From NCBI GenBank assembly GCA_003134785.1, contig PLCN01000009.1:1-64000 (forward strand): DNA of 64,000 nt, in the 5' to 3' direction. The position numbers were made by a program, and so were the translations under genes. The stretch comes from Spartobacteria bacterium (GTDB lineage Bacteria; Verrucomicrobiota; Verrucomicrobiia; Chthoniobacterales; UBA10450). Below, one piece after another: positions 31,060 to 38,568 of the stretch; position 1 is the stretch's first letter, and every line of letters begins with the position of its first letter. A model generated the notes under the pieces. That model had not been told where the DNA came from. It ran no database searches and saw only the letters and a program-made list of their open reading frames with translations.

Positions 31060-31704
31060 TTAGGGCAACGGCGGAGTTTTGTCTTTATTGGCCTCCAACT
31101 TCCAAACGAGCAAATAACCAAGGCCGATCACGAAGGGGATCACGCCCAAACTCCACGAGCCGCCTTCCCAATCGTTCACCGCTCCGAAGAAAATCATCAA
31201 ACCAAATCCAACCATGACGAGGACGACGCCGCGGCGCAGATCGGACCGCGCCCGGATCACTGGAGGCGCCGCGAAGAGAGCAGCCGGAACTGGCTCGCCC
31301 TTTTCGACCATGGAGCGGACGGTGCGATGCAAGGACCGCGATTTCAGGTAGCTGAAGAACATGATCGCGGCGACCACCAGCACCGGCGCGCCGAAGAGCG
31401 TCGTGAAGATGATGGCGATAATCGGGATGGCTATGATTGACCCCAAATCATTGTCGTCGCTGTCACTGTCATGGTGGCGAGTGATATGAGTGGGGCCACG
31501 ACTGCTGTCGATGGTGATTCCGAACTTGCGCTTTAATTTCCGGGCCACTTCGCTCTCGATCGATTCCTCGCGGTCGGGCGTGGCAGAGACTACGGCGGTC
31601 GGGGCAAGCGTCGGCGATGGCGACATGGTCGGCGTCGGACTTTGGCCGAGCACACTCAGAGTGAGCGCAATCGAACAGAGGGAAATAAGAATCGTTGTTT
31701 TCAT
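31060..31704 (-). CDS. DUF6249-like membrane protein of the sigma operon
   Basis: 214 residues from the ATG at 31702-31704, which gives a signal peptide directly (MKTTILISLCSIALTLSVLG). Thirty upstream in-frame residues are not needed. A Thr/Pro/Ser-rich stretch and a charged segment with HHDSDSDDND lead to four predicted membrane helices, with the cytoplasmic stretch RSLHRTVRSMVEKGEPVPAAL between. By memory this matches the layout of DUF6249 proteins, which often sit beside ECF sigma genes. They may belong to the sensing complex, which is inference. Confidence 0.7.
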   Translation of the reverse strand: MKTTILISLCSIALTLSVLGQSPTPTMSPSPTLAPTAVVSATPDREESIESEVARKLKRKFGITIDSSRGPTHITRHHDSDSDDNDLGSIIAIPIIAIIFTTLFGAPVLVVAAIMFFSYLKSRSLHRTVRSMVEKGEPVPAALFAAPPVIRARSDLRRGVVLVMVGFGLMIFFGAVNDWEGGSWSLGVIPFVIGLGYLLVWKLEANKDKTPPLP

Positions 31705-31826
31705 AGGTATCCTTTTGCAGTGAGATGCGGTGGGAACGCCCTTTGGATTCAAAAAAATCCCGCGACCAACAATTGTGCGTATGCTTTGGGACATCGCGTC
31801 CGTAAAGAGTCAATCGCCGATAGCGA

Positions 31827-32069
31827 TTAGTGAAAGTGGCGTTTCGCAAATGCCCTACCCGACCCAGACTTGAGATATTTCTCGAATGCCGCTGCGGTCG
31901 TTGGCTTTGAAAAAGCGAAGTATGCGACGAGTTGCCAGGGAATGAACTTGGCCGTATGCGGCGAATGGCCGCGATTGTGGTCGAGAAGACGTTTTTTCAG
32001 ATCGGTTGTGCACTCGATATACTGCTCCTTTGAGTGAGATTCGGATCTTAGGAGGTAAACGTAATGCAT
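31827..32069 (-). CDS. GIY-YIG-domain nuclease-like protein
   Basis: 80 residues, the standard length of stand-alone UPF0213-type GIY-YIG proteins. Blocks: HYVYLLRS (GIY strand), EQYIECTTDLKKRLLDHNRG with the conserved Arg, and AAFEKYLKSGSGRAFAKRH with the conserved Glu. The usual YIG of the second strand reads YIE, a glycine-to-glutamate change at a normally invariant site that could reduce activity. The biological role of these small proteins is poorly defined. Confidence 0.85.
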   Translation of the reverse strand: MHYVYLLRSESHSKEQYIECTTDLKKRLLDHNRGHSPHTAKFIPWQLVAYFAFSKPTTAAAFEKYLKSGSGRAFAKRHFH

Positions 32070-32136
32070 GGCATCTGTCGCTGGTAACGGATGATATCTA
32101 GCTGGCTTGCCAGCCGTAGCTTGGGTCGCCGCAGGG

Positions 32137-32203
32137 GTCCGCCTTCGCCAAGGCTACGGCGGACGCTCCATCCTTCGCGTGGCGCTACGCTTCAAGCGAA
32201 GGA

Positions 32204-32209
<6 letters not shown>
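32137..32209. repeat. Paired hairpins at the 3' end of tRNA-Gly
   Basis: GTCCGCC/GGCGGAC (32137-32143, 32158-32164) forms one hairpin. GCTCCATCCTTCGC (32165-32178) pairs perfectly with GCGAAGGATGGAGC (32196-32209). The second arm contains the encoded CCA end of the tRNA, so in the precursor this hairpin competes with the mature 3' terminus. Confidence 0.7.
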
Positions 32210-32278
<69 letters not shown>

Positions 32279-32371
32279 ATTCTGCTTGCCCGCCGTAGCT
32301 TTACGCGAAGGCAGGGAGCGGGTAGGAATAATGTCCACTGCCTCCGCGCACGCAAGGTTTTTGTCTTTGTG

Positions 32372-32537
32372 TTTGGGGAGCGCAGGCTGCCAGCCTGCAG
32401 TTCGCGGCAGCTTGCCGCGAACACTGCCATGACTTCGAAATAAATCGGATCGCCCGATTTTCCCCCGGCGAGGTCACAAGAAAACCCATCCGGCAAGATG
32501 CCGGATGGAGCAGGCTGGCAGCCTACGCTCCCCAAAA
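32372..32537. repeat. Cloverleaf-like inverted repeat, GCAGGCTGCC family, copy 1
   Basis: Outer arms (left from 32372, right 32511-32537) pair over ~26 bases around the motif GGGGAGCG(C/T)AGGCTGCC. Two inner hairpins lie between: the perfect palindrome at 32401-32421 and a near-perfect one at 32488-32508 (CATCCGGC/GCCGGATG). The same plan recurs at 49515-49651. It lies between tRNA-Gly and the esterase gene. Confidence 0.8.
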
Positions 32538-32569
32538 CCAGACGCCGCCTCTCCCCGTTACGGGTTCTT

Positions 32570-33178
32570 TTACCAACTCTTCGCAGCCTCGATGTCCCCA
32601 AGGCTGAGCGCATGTCCGGCGGGTTCGAAGCGCAACGTCACATCTGCACCTGCCGTACGTAACATCGCGGCGAGCCGCTCGGCATTTTCTACTGGCACAA
32701 TAGGATCGTGTTCGCCGGATGAAATCAAAACACGCACGTGAGCCAGATTTGGCAAAGCCGACGGTACGAGCGGGACCATTGCACGAAACAAAACCGCGCC
32801 CGCAAAGACTTCGGGCCGAAGGAGCAGAATTGACGCGGCGATGTTTGCGCCATTGGAATAACCGACGGCGGTCACGCGGTTCGGATCGAATTCATATCGC
32901 GCAGCGGCGGCGCTAACGAAATCGGCCAGTTCGTGCGCGCGCCGGATCACATCTTCTTCATCGAAGACGCCTTCAGCGAGGCGCCGAAAAAATCGCGGCA
33001 TGCCGTTCTCGAGAACGTTGCCGCGCGGACTGAGCAACGCCGCGGTTGGATCCAGATCGCGGCCGAGCGGGATCATGTCGTTTTCATCGCCGCCGGTTCC
33101 ATGGAGGAGCAGAAGCGCGCGCGGCGCTGGACTTTCCTGAGCTGGAACAAAACGATGAGTGAAGTTGAGGTCGGTCAT
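32570..33178 (-). CDS. Alpha/beta hydrolase, carboxylesterase/phospholipase type
   Basis: 202 residues from the ATG at 33176-33178 (MTDLNFTHRF). The frame stays open for 165 more codons upstream, but that part runs across an inverted repeat and antisense to prmA, so it is rejected. Motifs: LLLHGTGGDEND (oxyanion strand turn), VGYSNGANIA (nucleophile Ser), SSGEHDPIVPVENAERL (acid Asp) and PAGHALS (His). The set matches the YpfH/carboxylesterase-2 group acting on small esters, and lacks a signal peptide. The substrate is unknown. Confidence 0.88.
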   Translation of the reverse strand: MTDLNFTHRFVPAQESPAPRALLLLHGTGGDENDMIPLGRDLDPTAALLSPRGNVLENGMPRFFRRLAEGVFDEEDVIRRAHELADFVSAAAARYEFDPNRVTAVGYSNGANIAASILLLRPEVFAGAVLFRAMVPLVPSALPNLAHVRVLISSGEHDPIVPVENAERLAAMLRTAGADVTLRFEPAGHALSLGDIEAAKSW

Positions 33179-33187
33179 GGTTGATCG

Positions 33188-33261
33188 AGGAGGGGCGCTT
33201 TCCAAACGGCCCGCGCGGCAAAACGACCGTGGACCTGGACGGTTTGGAAAGCGCCCCTCCT
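33188..33261. repeat. Perfect 20-bp inverted repeat between divergent genes
   Basis: AGGAGGGGCGCTTTCCAAAC at 33188-33207 is matched without error by its reverse complement at 33242-33261, over a 34-base loop. It sits between the divergent starts of the esterase and prmA genes, so it may affect the promoters or leaders of both. Confidence 0.85.
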
Positions 33262-33304
33262 TGAGGCTTTCCGTTACGCGACAGGCTATACTGGAACAAT
33301 CTTG

Positions 33305-34165
33305 ATGTATATCTGGCGAAAGCGCGCGAGAGAGAGTTGGGGGTGTGGCCGGAGCGAGAGCATAGCGCTGCGTTTTGGCGGATCGCTGGCAGTCATCGAA
33401 CGGCCGGGAACGGAGCGCGTCACGCTCGAAATCTGTTGCGAGACAAAACGTGCGGCGCGCGATCTCGTCCGTGAATTCGGTGGTGGCATCGAGCAATTGC
33501 GGCGAAACTGGCTTCAGGATTTTGCGAGACGAACCCGAGCCAAGCCGCTGCGTATCGGTTCGCGCCTCGTGATTTTGAGGGCGCCCGAGAAAAAAAGTGC
33601 GAAGCCATCGCGAGCGAAGGCGGCGCGGACCATGGTCATTCCCGCCGAAGCGGCTTTCGGCACGGGCGAGCACGCGACAACCGCACTCTGCTTGCGTCTA
33701 CTCGAAAGCATCACGCGCCGGTTCCCGCCGGGTTGGACGATGCTCGATGCTGGCGCCGGCAGCGGAATTCTCGCGATCGCCGGCAGTTATTTCGGGGCCA
33801 GTCGTGTGATGGCCATCGATAACGATACCCTCGCCTGCGCCACCGCAAAGCGGAATGCGCGTGCGAACGGCGTGCACAACATCGAGTTTTCAACCGGCGA
33901 CATCATGAAGCAGGAGCACGCCGAAAAGTTCGACATCATTAGTGCAAATCTTTTCAGTGAGATTTTGATCGAAGCCTTACCGATCTGGTCCCGGCATCTC
34001 GCTCCGGACGCGCACTTGATCCTTTCAGGAATCTTACGGAGCCAGGAATCAGCGGTCGTTCGCGCGCTGCGGCGTCACGGCTTTACCCCTTCGGAAATCC
34101 GGCGCCGCGGGAAATGGATCGCAGTGCTTGCTCGCTCTAGGGCAAAAATAAATTCGCCGGCTTGA
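33305..34165 (+). CDS. prmA: Ribosomal protein L11 methyltransferase-like, PrmA
   Basis: 286 residues from ATG 33305 (a TTG lies one codon upstream). The N-terminal substrate-recognition domain (~1-105) is basic and diverged. The Rossmann SAM-binding domain has MVIPAEAAFGTGEHATT, DAGAGSGILAIA (motif I), AIDNDTLACATAKRNARANG (motif II), and SANLFSEILIEALP, the NLxxxxLxxxxP block of PrmA. The FGTGEHATT block is diagnostic for PrmA. It methylates L11 at several amines. The 3' end is 9 bases from the convergent small zinc-ribbon gene. Confidence 0.88.
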   Translation: MYIWRKRARESWGCGRSESIALRFGGSLAVIERPGTERVTLEICCETKRAARDLVREFGGGIEQLRRNWLQDFARRTRAKPLRIGSRLVILRAPEKKSAKPSRAKAARTMVIPAEAAFGTGEHATTALCLRLLESITRRFPPGWTMLDAGAGSGILAIAGSYFGASRVMAIDNDTLACATAKRNARANGVHNIEFSTGDIMKQEHAEKFDIISANLFSEILIEALPIWSRHLAPDAHLILSGILRSQESAVVRALRRHGFTPSEIRRRGKWIAVLARSRAKINSPA

Positions 34166-34174
34166 TCAGCCTTC

Positions 34175-34399
34175 TTATCGAGGAAGGCCGGGCGAAGTGT
34201 AATTGACGGCATTGCAGTAGGAGCAGGTAAACCACTCCCAGGAGTCACCGCAATAATTTGTCTGTCCGCAGCTGTAACACACATAGGCCCCCAGCTTGCC
34301 TCGAGCCTCTACTTCGCTCTCTGCTTGATCCTTTCGAATCCCGGCTCCGCCCTCCTGCTCGGGCTTCTTACCGATTCTTGGTTGCTCCATGGCTGTCAT
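34175..34399 (-). CDS. Small zinc-ribbon protein
   Basis: 74 residues from the ATG at 34397-34399 (MTAMEQPRIGKK); a second ATG three codons on is equally possible. The N-terminal half is charged and disordered (GKKPEQEGGAGIRKDQAESE). The C-terminal half is a ribbon with paired knuckles, YVCYSCGQTNYC and WFTCSYCNAVNY, so CxxC-(n)-CxxC likely holds one zinc. No partner or function is suggested by context. An upstream in-frame extension of 24 residues has no coding character. Confidence 0.6.
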   Translation of the reverse strand: MTAMEQPRIGKKPEQEGGAGIRKDQAESEVEARGKLGAYVCYSCGQTNYCGDSWEWFTCSYCNAVNYTSPGLPR

Positions 34400-34580
34400 T
34401 ACGGCGGATGCCGTGGAAAATGCAACGAAATTGGAGAGAGCTGGCGTGCTCCAACGCCAGCGAAAAAACAAAAAGGCAGTTGACGCCGGGAACGGGTAAA
34501 AGCTAGGTTCCCCGACCCTGAGCGGTTCCGATTTTCCTGCACCAACGCGGTTGATCTATTAGGCCGCTTGGACAAATCGC

Positions 34581-35657
34581 ATGCCCGCTGAAGAGCTTTC
34601 CTACGTCATTGTTACGCCGTATTCCATGCGCAAGTCGCGCACGGGCGGAATCATTGCCCGATTGATTTCGCGCACTGGGCTGGACCTCGTCACCTCACGA
34701 ATGTTCGCGCCGAGCGAAGAGCTGACGAAACGTTACGCGGCCACGATTGTGACCGAGACCGATCCGCGTCATCGGGCGACGCAAGAGCTGATCCGCGATT
34801 ACGTCCTCAAGAATTTCACCGGCAAAGTGAATGGACAGCGAGCACGGGCACTCATTCTTGTTTTTCGCGGCCCGGATGCAGTGGAAAAAATCCATTACAC
34901 CATCGGCCACATCGTGCACGAGCGGACCAGCGGCGAAACGATCCGCGACACGTTCGGCGATTACATCACGGACGACTCCGGCAAAGTCATTTACTTCGAA
35001 CCCGCCGCGCTGGCCGCGTTCGACCCAAAAGCGGTGGAACGCGATCTAAAACTCTGGGCCGAATTTTCCGACAGCGACGGCGGCATCCTCGACCACGCGA
35101 TCGAGTTTCCGAAGGAGGCGAAAGTCGAGAAATCGCTCGTGCTGATCAAGCCGGACAATTTCAAGTTTCCGAATCAGCGGCCTGGGGGCGTGATCGAAGT
35201 TTTTTCGCGCACCGGTCTCTACATCGTCGGGTTCAAGGTGCACTGCATGAGCGTCGCGCAGGCGGAGGAGTTTTACGGACCAGTCCTGGCCGTCCTAGAA
35301 GAAAAACTCGGCGCAGCGAAGGGACGCGACGCCTGGGAAAGCATCGTCGAGTTCATGGCGGGCACGAAGCCGAGTGATTCTCCGCCGGAGAAACGCGACG
35401 CGCCGGGAAGCGAGAAGTGCATTGCCATCGTCTATCAAGGCGACGACGCGGTGCGAAAAATTCGCGACGTCCTGGGCCCGACCGACCCTGCCAAGGCGCC
35501 GCCCGGCTCGATCCGGAAAGAATTCGGCCAGACTATCATGATCAACGCCGCGCACGCCTCCGATTCCGCCGAGAACGCGAAACGGGAAATGGCGATCGTG
35601 CAGGTGGACGAGAATAACTTCAAACCTTTGATTGAAAGTTTCTACGCGCGCTCATAG
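34581..35657 (+). CDS. Tandem nucleoside-diphosphate-kinase-fold protein
   Basis: 358 residues with two NDK-like domains. Domain 1 (~5-155) has SYVIVTPYSMRKSRTGGIIARLISRTGLDL and FRGPDAVEKIHYTIG, but the catalytic-His block reads KVIYFEPA, so it is probably inactive. Domain 2 (~180-355) has SLVLIKPDNFKFPNQRPGGVIEVF, YQGDDAVRKIRDVLGPTDP and MINAAHASDSAENAKREM. Its His325 aligns with the phosphorylated His of NDK (NIIHGSDS). Classical NDK is one ~140-residue domain that moves the gamma phosphate between NTPs. I see no classical ndk in the window, so this may be the cell's NDK or a regulator. It precedes the aminotransferase by 44 bases. Confidence 0.75.
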   Translation: MPAEELSYVIVTPYSMRKSRTGGIIARLISRTGLDLVTSRMFAPSEELTKRYAATIVTETDPRHRATQELIRDYVLKNFTGKVNGQRARALILVFRGPDAVEKIHYTIGHIVHERTSGETIRDTFGDYITDDSGKVIYFEPAALAAFDPKAVERDLKLWAEFSDSDGGILDHAIEFPKEAKVEKSLVLIKPDNFKFPNQRPGGVIEVFSRTGLYIVGFKVHCMSVAQAEEFYGPVLAVLEEKLGAAKGRDAWESIVEFMAGTKPSDSPPEKRDAPGSEKCIAIVYQGDDAVRKIRDVLGPTDPAKAPPGSIRKEFGQTIMINAAHASDSAENAKREMAIVQVDENNFKPLIESFYARS

Positions 35658-35701
35658 CTTGCGCTCCCATTTTGCAAACACTCAACCTCACCCCGTCAGC
35701 C

Positions 35702-36865
35702 ATGGAAATCTCCGCGCGCGCAGCCCAATTAACCCCCTCTCTCACTCTCTCCATCGACAGCAAAGCCAAAGCGATGAAGGCCGAAGGAATCGATGTGTGC
35801 GGCTTCGGCGCGGGCGAGCCCGATTTTGATACGCCGGAACACATCAAGGCAGCGGCCATCGCCGCGCTGGAAAGCGGCTTCACCAAATACACCCCGAGCG
35901 CGGGCCTGCCGGAATTACGCCAGGCGATCGCGGAGAAATTGGAAGCCGACAATCAAATAAAATATCGGCCGAGCCAGATCGTGGTCAGTTGCGGCGCGAA
36001 GCATTCCTGCTACAACGCCATCCTCGCCACCTGCCAGACGGGTGACGAAGTGCTGATCCCCTCCCCGTATTGGGTCAGCTATCCCGACATGGTTCGGCTC
36101 GCCGGCGCGGAGCCGATCATCGTGCCGACGACCGAGCGAAACGGCTGGAAGATGCGCGCGTCGGATTTCGAAAACGCGATGACGCCGCGGACCAAGATGT
36201 TGATCCTGAACAGCCCAGGCAACCCGACCGGTGCCGTTTACACCCGCGAGGAATTGGAAGGCATCGTCGAGGTTGCCGCGGAAGAGGACATCTACATTCT
36301 CTCCGATGAAATTTACGAAAAGCTGGTTTACGACGACGTGAAGCACGTCAGCATCGCCTCGCTTTCGCAGGAAGCTTACGATCTCACGATCACCGTCAAC
36401 GGATTTAGCAAAGCCTACGCGATGACCGGCTGGCGCCTGGGTTACATGGCGGCGTCCGAAGCCGTCGCAAAAGCGGTGGACAACATTCAGAGCCACAGCA
36501 CTTCGCATCCCTGCTCGTTCGCGCAGAAGGGTGCAGTCGCGGCGCTCAAAGGCGATCAGCAGCCGCTCGCGGATATGCGCGATGAGTTCAACATGCGCCG
36601 CAACTACATGTATGACCGGATCACAAAGATCCCGAACATCACCGCGGTGAAACCCCTGGGCGCGTTTTACGTTTTGGTGAACATCAGCCAGCTCGGCCTC
36701 AGCTCGCAAAACTTCGCCGATCGTTTGCTGAGCAAGGCGAACGTGGCGGTGATTCCAGGCATCGCCTTCGGTGACGATCGCACCGTGCGCCTCAGCTACG
36801 CGACCAGCATCGACATCATCAAAAAGGGTCTCGATCGGTTTCAGGATTTCTGCCGGACACTGTAG
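35702..36865 (+). CDS. Class I/II pyridoxal-phosphate aminotransferase (aspartate type)
   Basis: 387 residues from ATG 35702 (MEISARAAQLTPS); an upstream in-frame TTG at 35672 is unlikely. Fold type I aminotransferase of the Igamma/Ib aspartate group: GFGAGEPDFDTPEHI, YTPSAGLPELRQAIA, SPYWVSYPDMV, LNSPGNPTGAVY, LSDEIYEKLVYD and the PLP-lysine block NGFSKAYAMTGWRLGY (Lys237). FGDDRTVRLSYA carries the carboxylate-binding Arg. It likely moves amino groups between aspartate or related substrates and 2-oxoglutarate. A prephenate aminotransferase role cannot be excluded. It is probably cotranscribed with the NDK-like gene. Confidence 0.92.
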   Translation: MEISARAAQLTPSLTLSIDSKAKAMKAEGIDVCGFGAGEPDFDTPEHIKAAAIAALESGFTKYTPSAGLPELRQAIAEKLEADNQIKYRPSQIVVSCGAKHSCYNAILATCQTGDEVLIPSPYWVSYPDMVRLAGAEPIIVPTTERNGWKMRASDFENAMTPRTKMLILNSPGNPTGAVYTREELEGIVEVAAEEDIYILSDEIYEKLVYDDVKHVSIASLSQEAYDLTITVNGFSKAYAMTGWRLGYMAASEAVAKAVDNIQSHSTSHPCSFAQKGAVAALKGDQQPLADMRDEFNMRRNYMYDRITKIPNITAVKPLGAFYVLVNISQLGLSSQNFADRLLSKANVAVIPGIAFGDDRTVRLSYATSIDIIKKGLDRFQDFCRTL

Positions 36866-36866
36866 C

Positions 36867-36935
36867 GAATTCGGAATTCGGATTGCGGAATGAGTCGGTA
36901 ACCGGATTCTATTCCGCAATCCGCATTCCGAAATC
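36867..36935. repeat. Inverted repeat, ATTCCGC family
   Basis: Arms 36867-36891 and 36911-36935 (25 bases, ~3 mismatches), built from ATTCCGC-like heptamers. It begins directly after the aminotransferase stop (36865) and ends 10 bases before the GH57 ATG. It provides a false in-frame N-terminal extension for the GH57 gene. Confidence 0.8.
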
Positions 36936-36945
36936 CGCATTCTCG

Positions 36946-38568
36946 ATGTCTTCCGGTTCTCTCGCTCTCGTTCTTCACGCGCATCTGCCGTTCGTGCGGC
37001 ATCCGGAGCACGAAGAGTTTCTCGAGGAGGAATGGCTCTTCGAAGCCATCACCGAAACATATCTACCGCTGATCGCTGTGATGCAGCGGCTGGTCCGCGA
37101 AGAAGTGCCGTTCCAGCTCACGATGACGGTCACGCCGACATTGTGCGCTGTGTTGCAGGATCAATTACTGCGGGATCGCTACGTCCGTTATCTCGACCGC
37201 TCGATCGATCTCGCTGCGCGCGAAATGGAGCGCAATCGCGACGATGAACCGCTCCGGCGGCTGTCGGAATTTTATCACACGAACTTTTCCGATTGCCGGT
37301 TTCGGTTTCTAGCATGTGGAGGCGATCTCCTCGGCGAGTTTCGGGAATTGCGGGACGAAGGATGTCTCGAAATCATGGCCACGGCAGCCACACATGGTTT
37401 GCTCCCGCTGCTGCAACGAACGCCAGAAGCAGTGCGCGCGCAGATTTTGATTGGGTGCGATGTGTATCGGGCCACCTTCGGCGCTGATCCGGCGGGATTC
37501 TGGCTGCCGGAATGCGCCTACGCGCCGGGCTTGGAAACGATCATGCAAGAAGCGAACTTGCGCTGGTTCATCGTCGATGCGCATGGCCTCATGTTCGGCG
37601 AGCCGCGGCCGCGACGCGGAATCTACGCTCCTTGCTACACGGCTGCCGGGCCGGCGGCCTTTGCGCGGGATCGCGATTCGAGCCGGCAGGTTTGGAGCGC
37701 GACGGAAGGTTATCCGGGCGATCCGGCCTACCGTGAATTTTATCGCGATATAGGGTTCGATCTTCCGCTCGAATATCTCCGGCCCGGATCGGCAACTGGC
37801 TCCGCTCGCAAGTTTACCGGTCTGAAATATCACCGCATCACCGGCCGCGATTGCGAGAAGGAAATCTACGATCCGGCCTGGGCCGAGAACGCCGCGGATG
37901 CGCACGCGGCTCATTTCCTCGAGGTAAGACGGCAGCAGATGAACGAACTCCGCGCGTTGGATTTCGATCCGATTGTCGTCGCGCCTTTCGATGCGGAACT
38001 ATTCGGACATTGGTGGTTCGAAGGGCCGCGCTTCCTGGAGTCGTTCATTCGCAAAGCGGCTTACGAAGACCAGGATCTTCGGCTCACGAGCAAAGACGCG
38101 TACGGCCAGCAGAATTTTCAACTCACCACGCCGACGGCATTTCTTACTAATCATCCGACACAACAAACCGTAGCGCCTGCAGCCTCGAGCTGGGGCGAGA
38201 ATGGATACCTCGGAGTCTGGCTCGACCAGAGTAATTCCTGGATTTATCCGCATCTCCATTCGGCCGCGCGCCGCATGACGGAGGTAGCGCGGGCCTACGC
38301 TTCCAATGAGAGCGCGCTGACGGATCGCGTTCTCAAACAACTCGCGCGCGAATTATTGCTCGCGCAATCGAGCGATTGGGCGTTCCTGATGAAGACGGGC
38401 ACGGCGAAACATTACGCGACGAAACGGGTGACCGATCACCTGCTCCGGTTCAATCGCCTCCACGATGAGTTCACTAGCGGAAATCTTGACGAAGGATTTC
38501 TCTCCAACTGCGAATGGCGCGATAATCTTTTCCCCGACGTGAATTGGCGCTATTACCTATCATGCTAA
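36946..38568 (+). CDS. GH57 1,4-alpha-glucan branching enzyme
   Basis: 540 residues from ATG 36946 (MSSGSLALVLHAHLPFVRHP), chosen because the 21 codons upstream are repeat-derived. GH57 motifs in order: HAHLPF (motif 1), WLPECAYAPG with the nucleophile Glu189 (motif 3), and FDAELFGHWWFEGP with the acid Asp349 (motif 4). The C-terminal region with HSAARRMTEVARAY and QLARELLLAQSSDWAF fits the DUF1957-type branching enzymes, which form alpha-1,6 branches in glycogen. No other glycogen gene is adjacent. The end overlaps the next gene by 7 bases. Confidence 0.9.
   Translation: MSSGSLALVLHAHLPFVRHPEHEEFLEEEWLFEAITETYLPLIAVMQRLVREEVPFQLTMTVTPTLCAVLQDQLLRDRYVRYLDRSIDLAAREMERNRDDEPLRRLSEFYHTNFSDCRFRFLACGGDLLGEFRELRDEGCLEIMATAATHGLLPLLQRTPEAVRAQILIGCDVYRATFGADPAGFWLPECAYAPGLETIMQEANLRWFIVDAHGLMFGEPRPRRGIYAPCYTAAGPAAFARDRDSSRQVWSATEGYPGDPAYREFYRDIGFDLPLEYLRPGSATGSARKFTGLKYHRITGRDCEKEIYDPAWAENAADAHAAHFLEVRRQQMNELRALDFDPIVVAPFDAELFGHWWFEGPRFLESFIRKAAYEDQDLRLTSKDAYGQQNFQLTTPTAFLTNHPTQQTVAPAASSWGENGYLGVWLDQSNSWIYPHLHSAARRMTEVARAYASNESALTDRVLKQLARELLLAQSSDWAFLMKTGTAKHYATKRVTDHLLRFNRLHDEFTSGNLDEGFLSNCEWRDNLFPDVNWRYYLSC

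Noticed and set aside
33179-33673. 165-codon N-terminal extension of the esterase
   Set aside because: It runs antisense to prmA and through an inverted repeat; the hydrolase domain starts normally at 33178.
34438-34462. GCTGGCG/CGCCAGC hairpin as a terminator for the zinc-ribbon or prmA gene
   Set aside because: It lies upstream of the minus-strand gene and is not followed by a T-tract in either direction.
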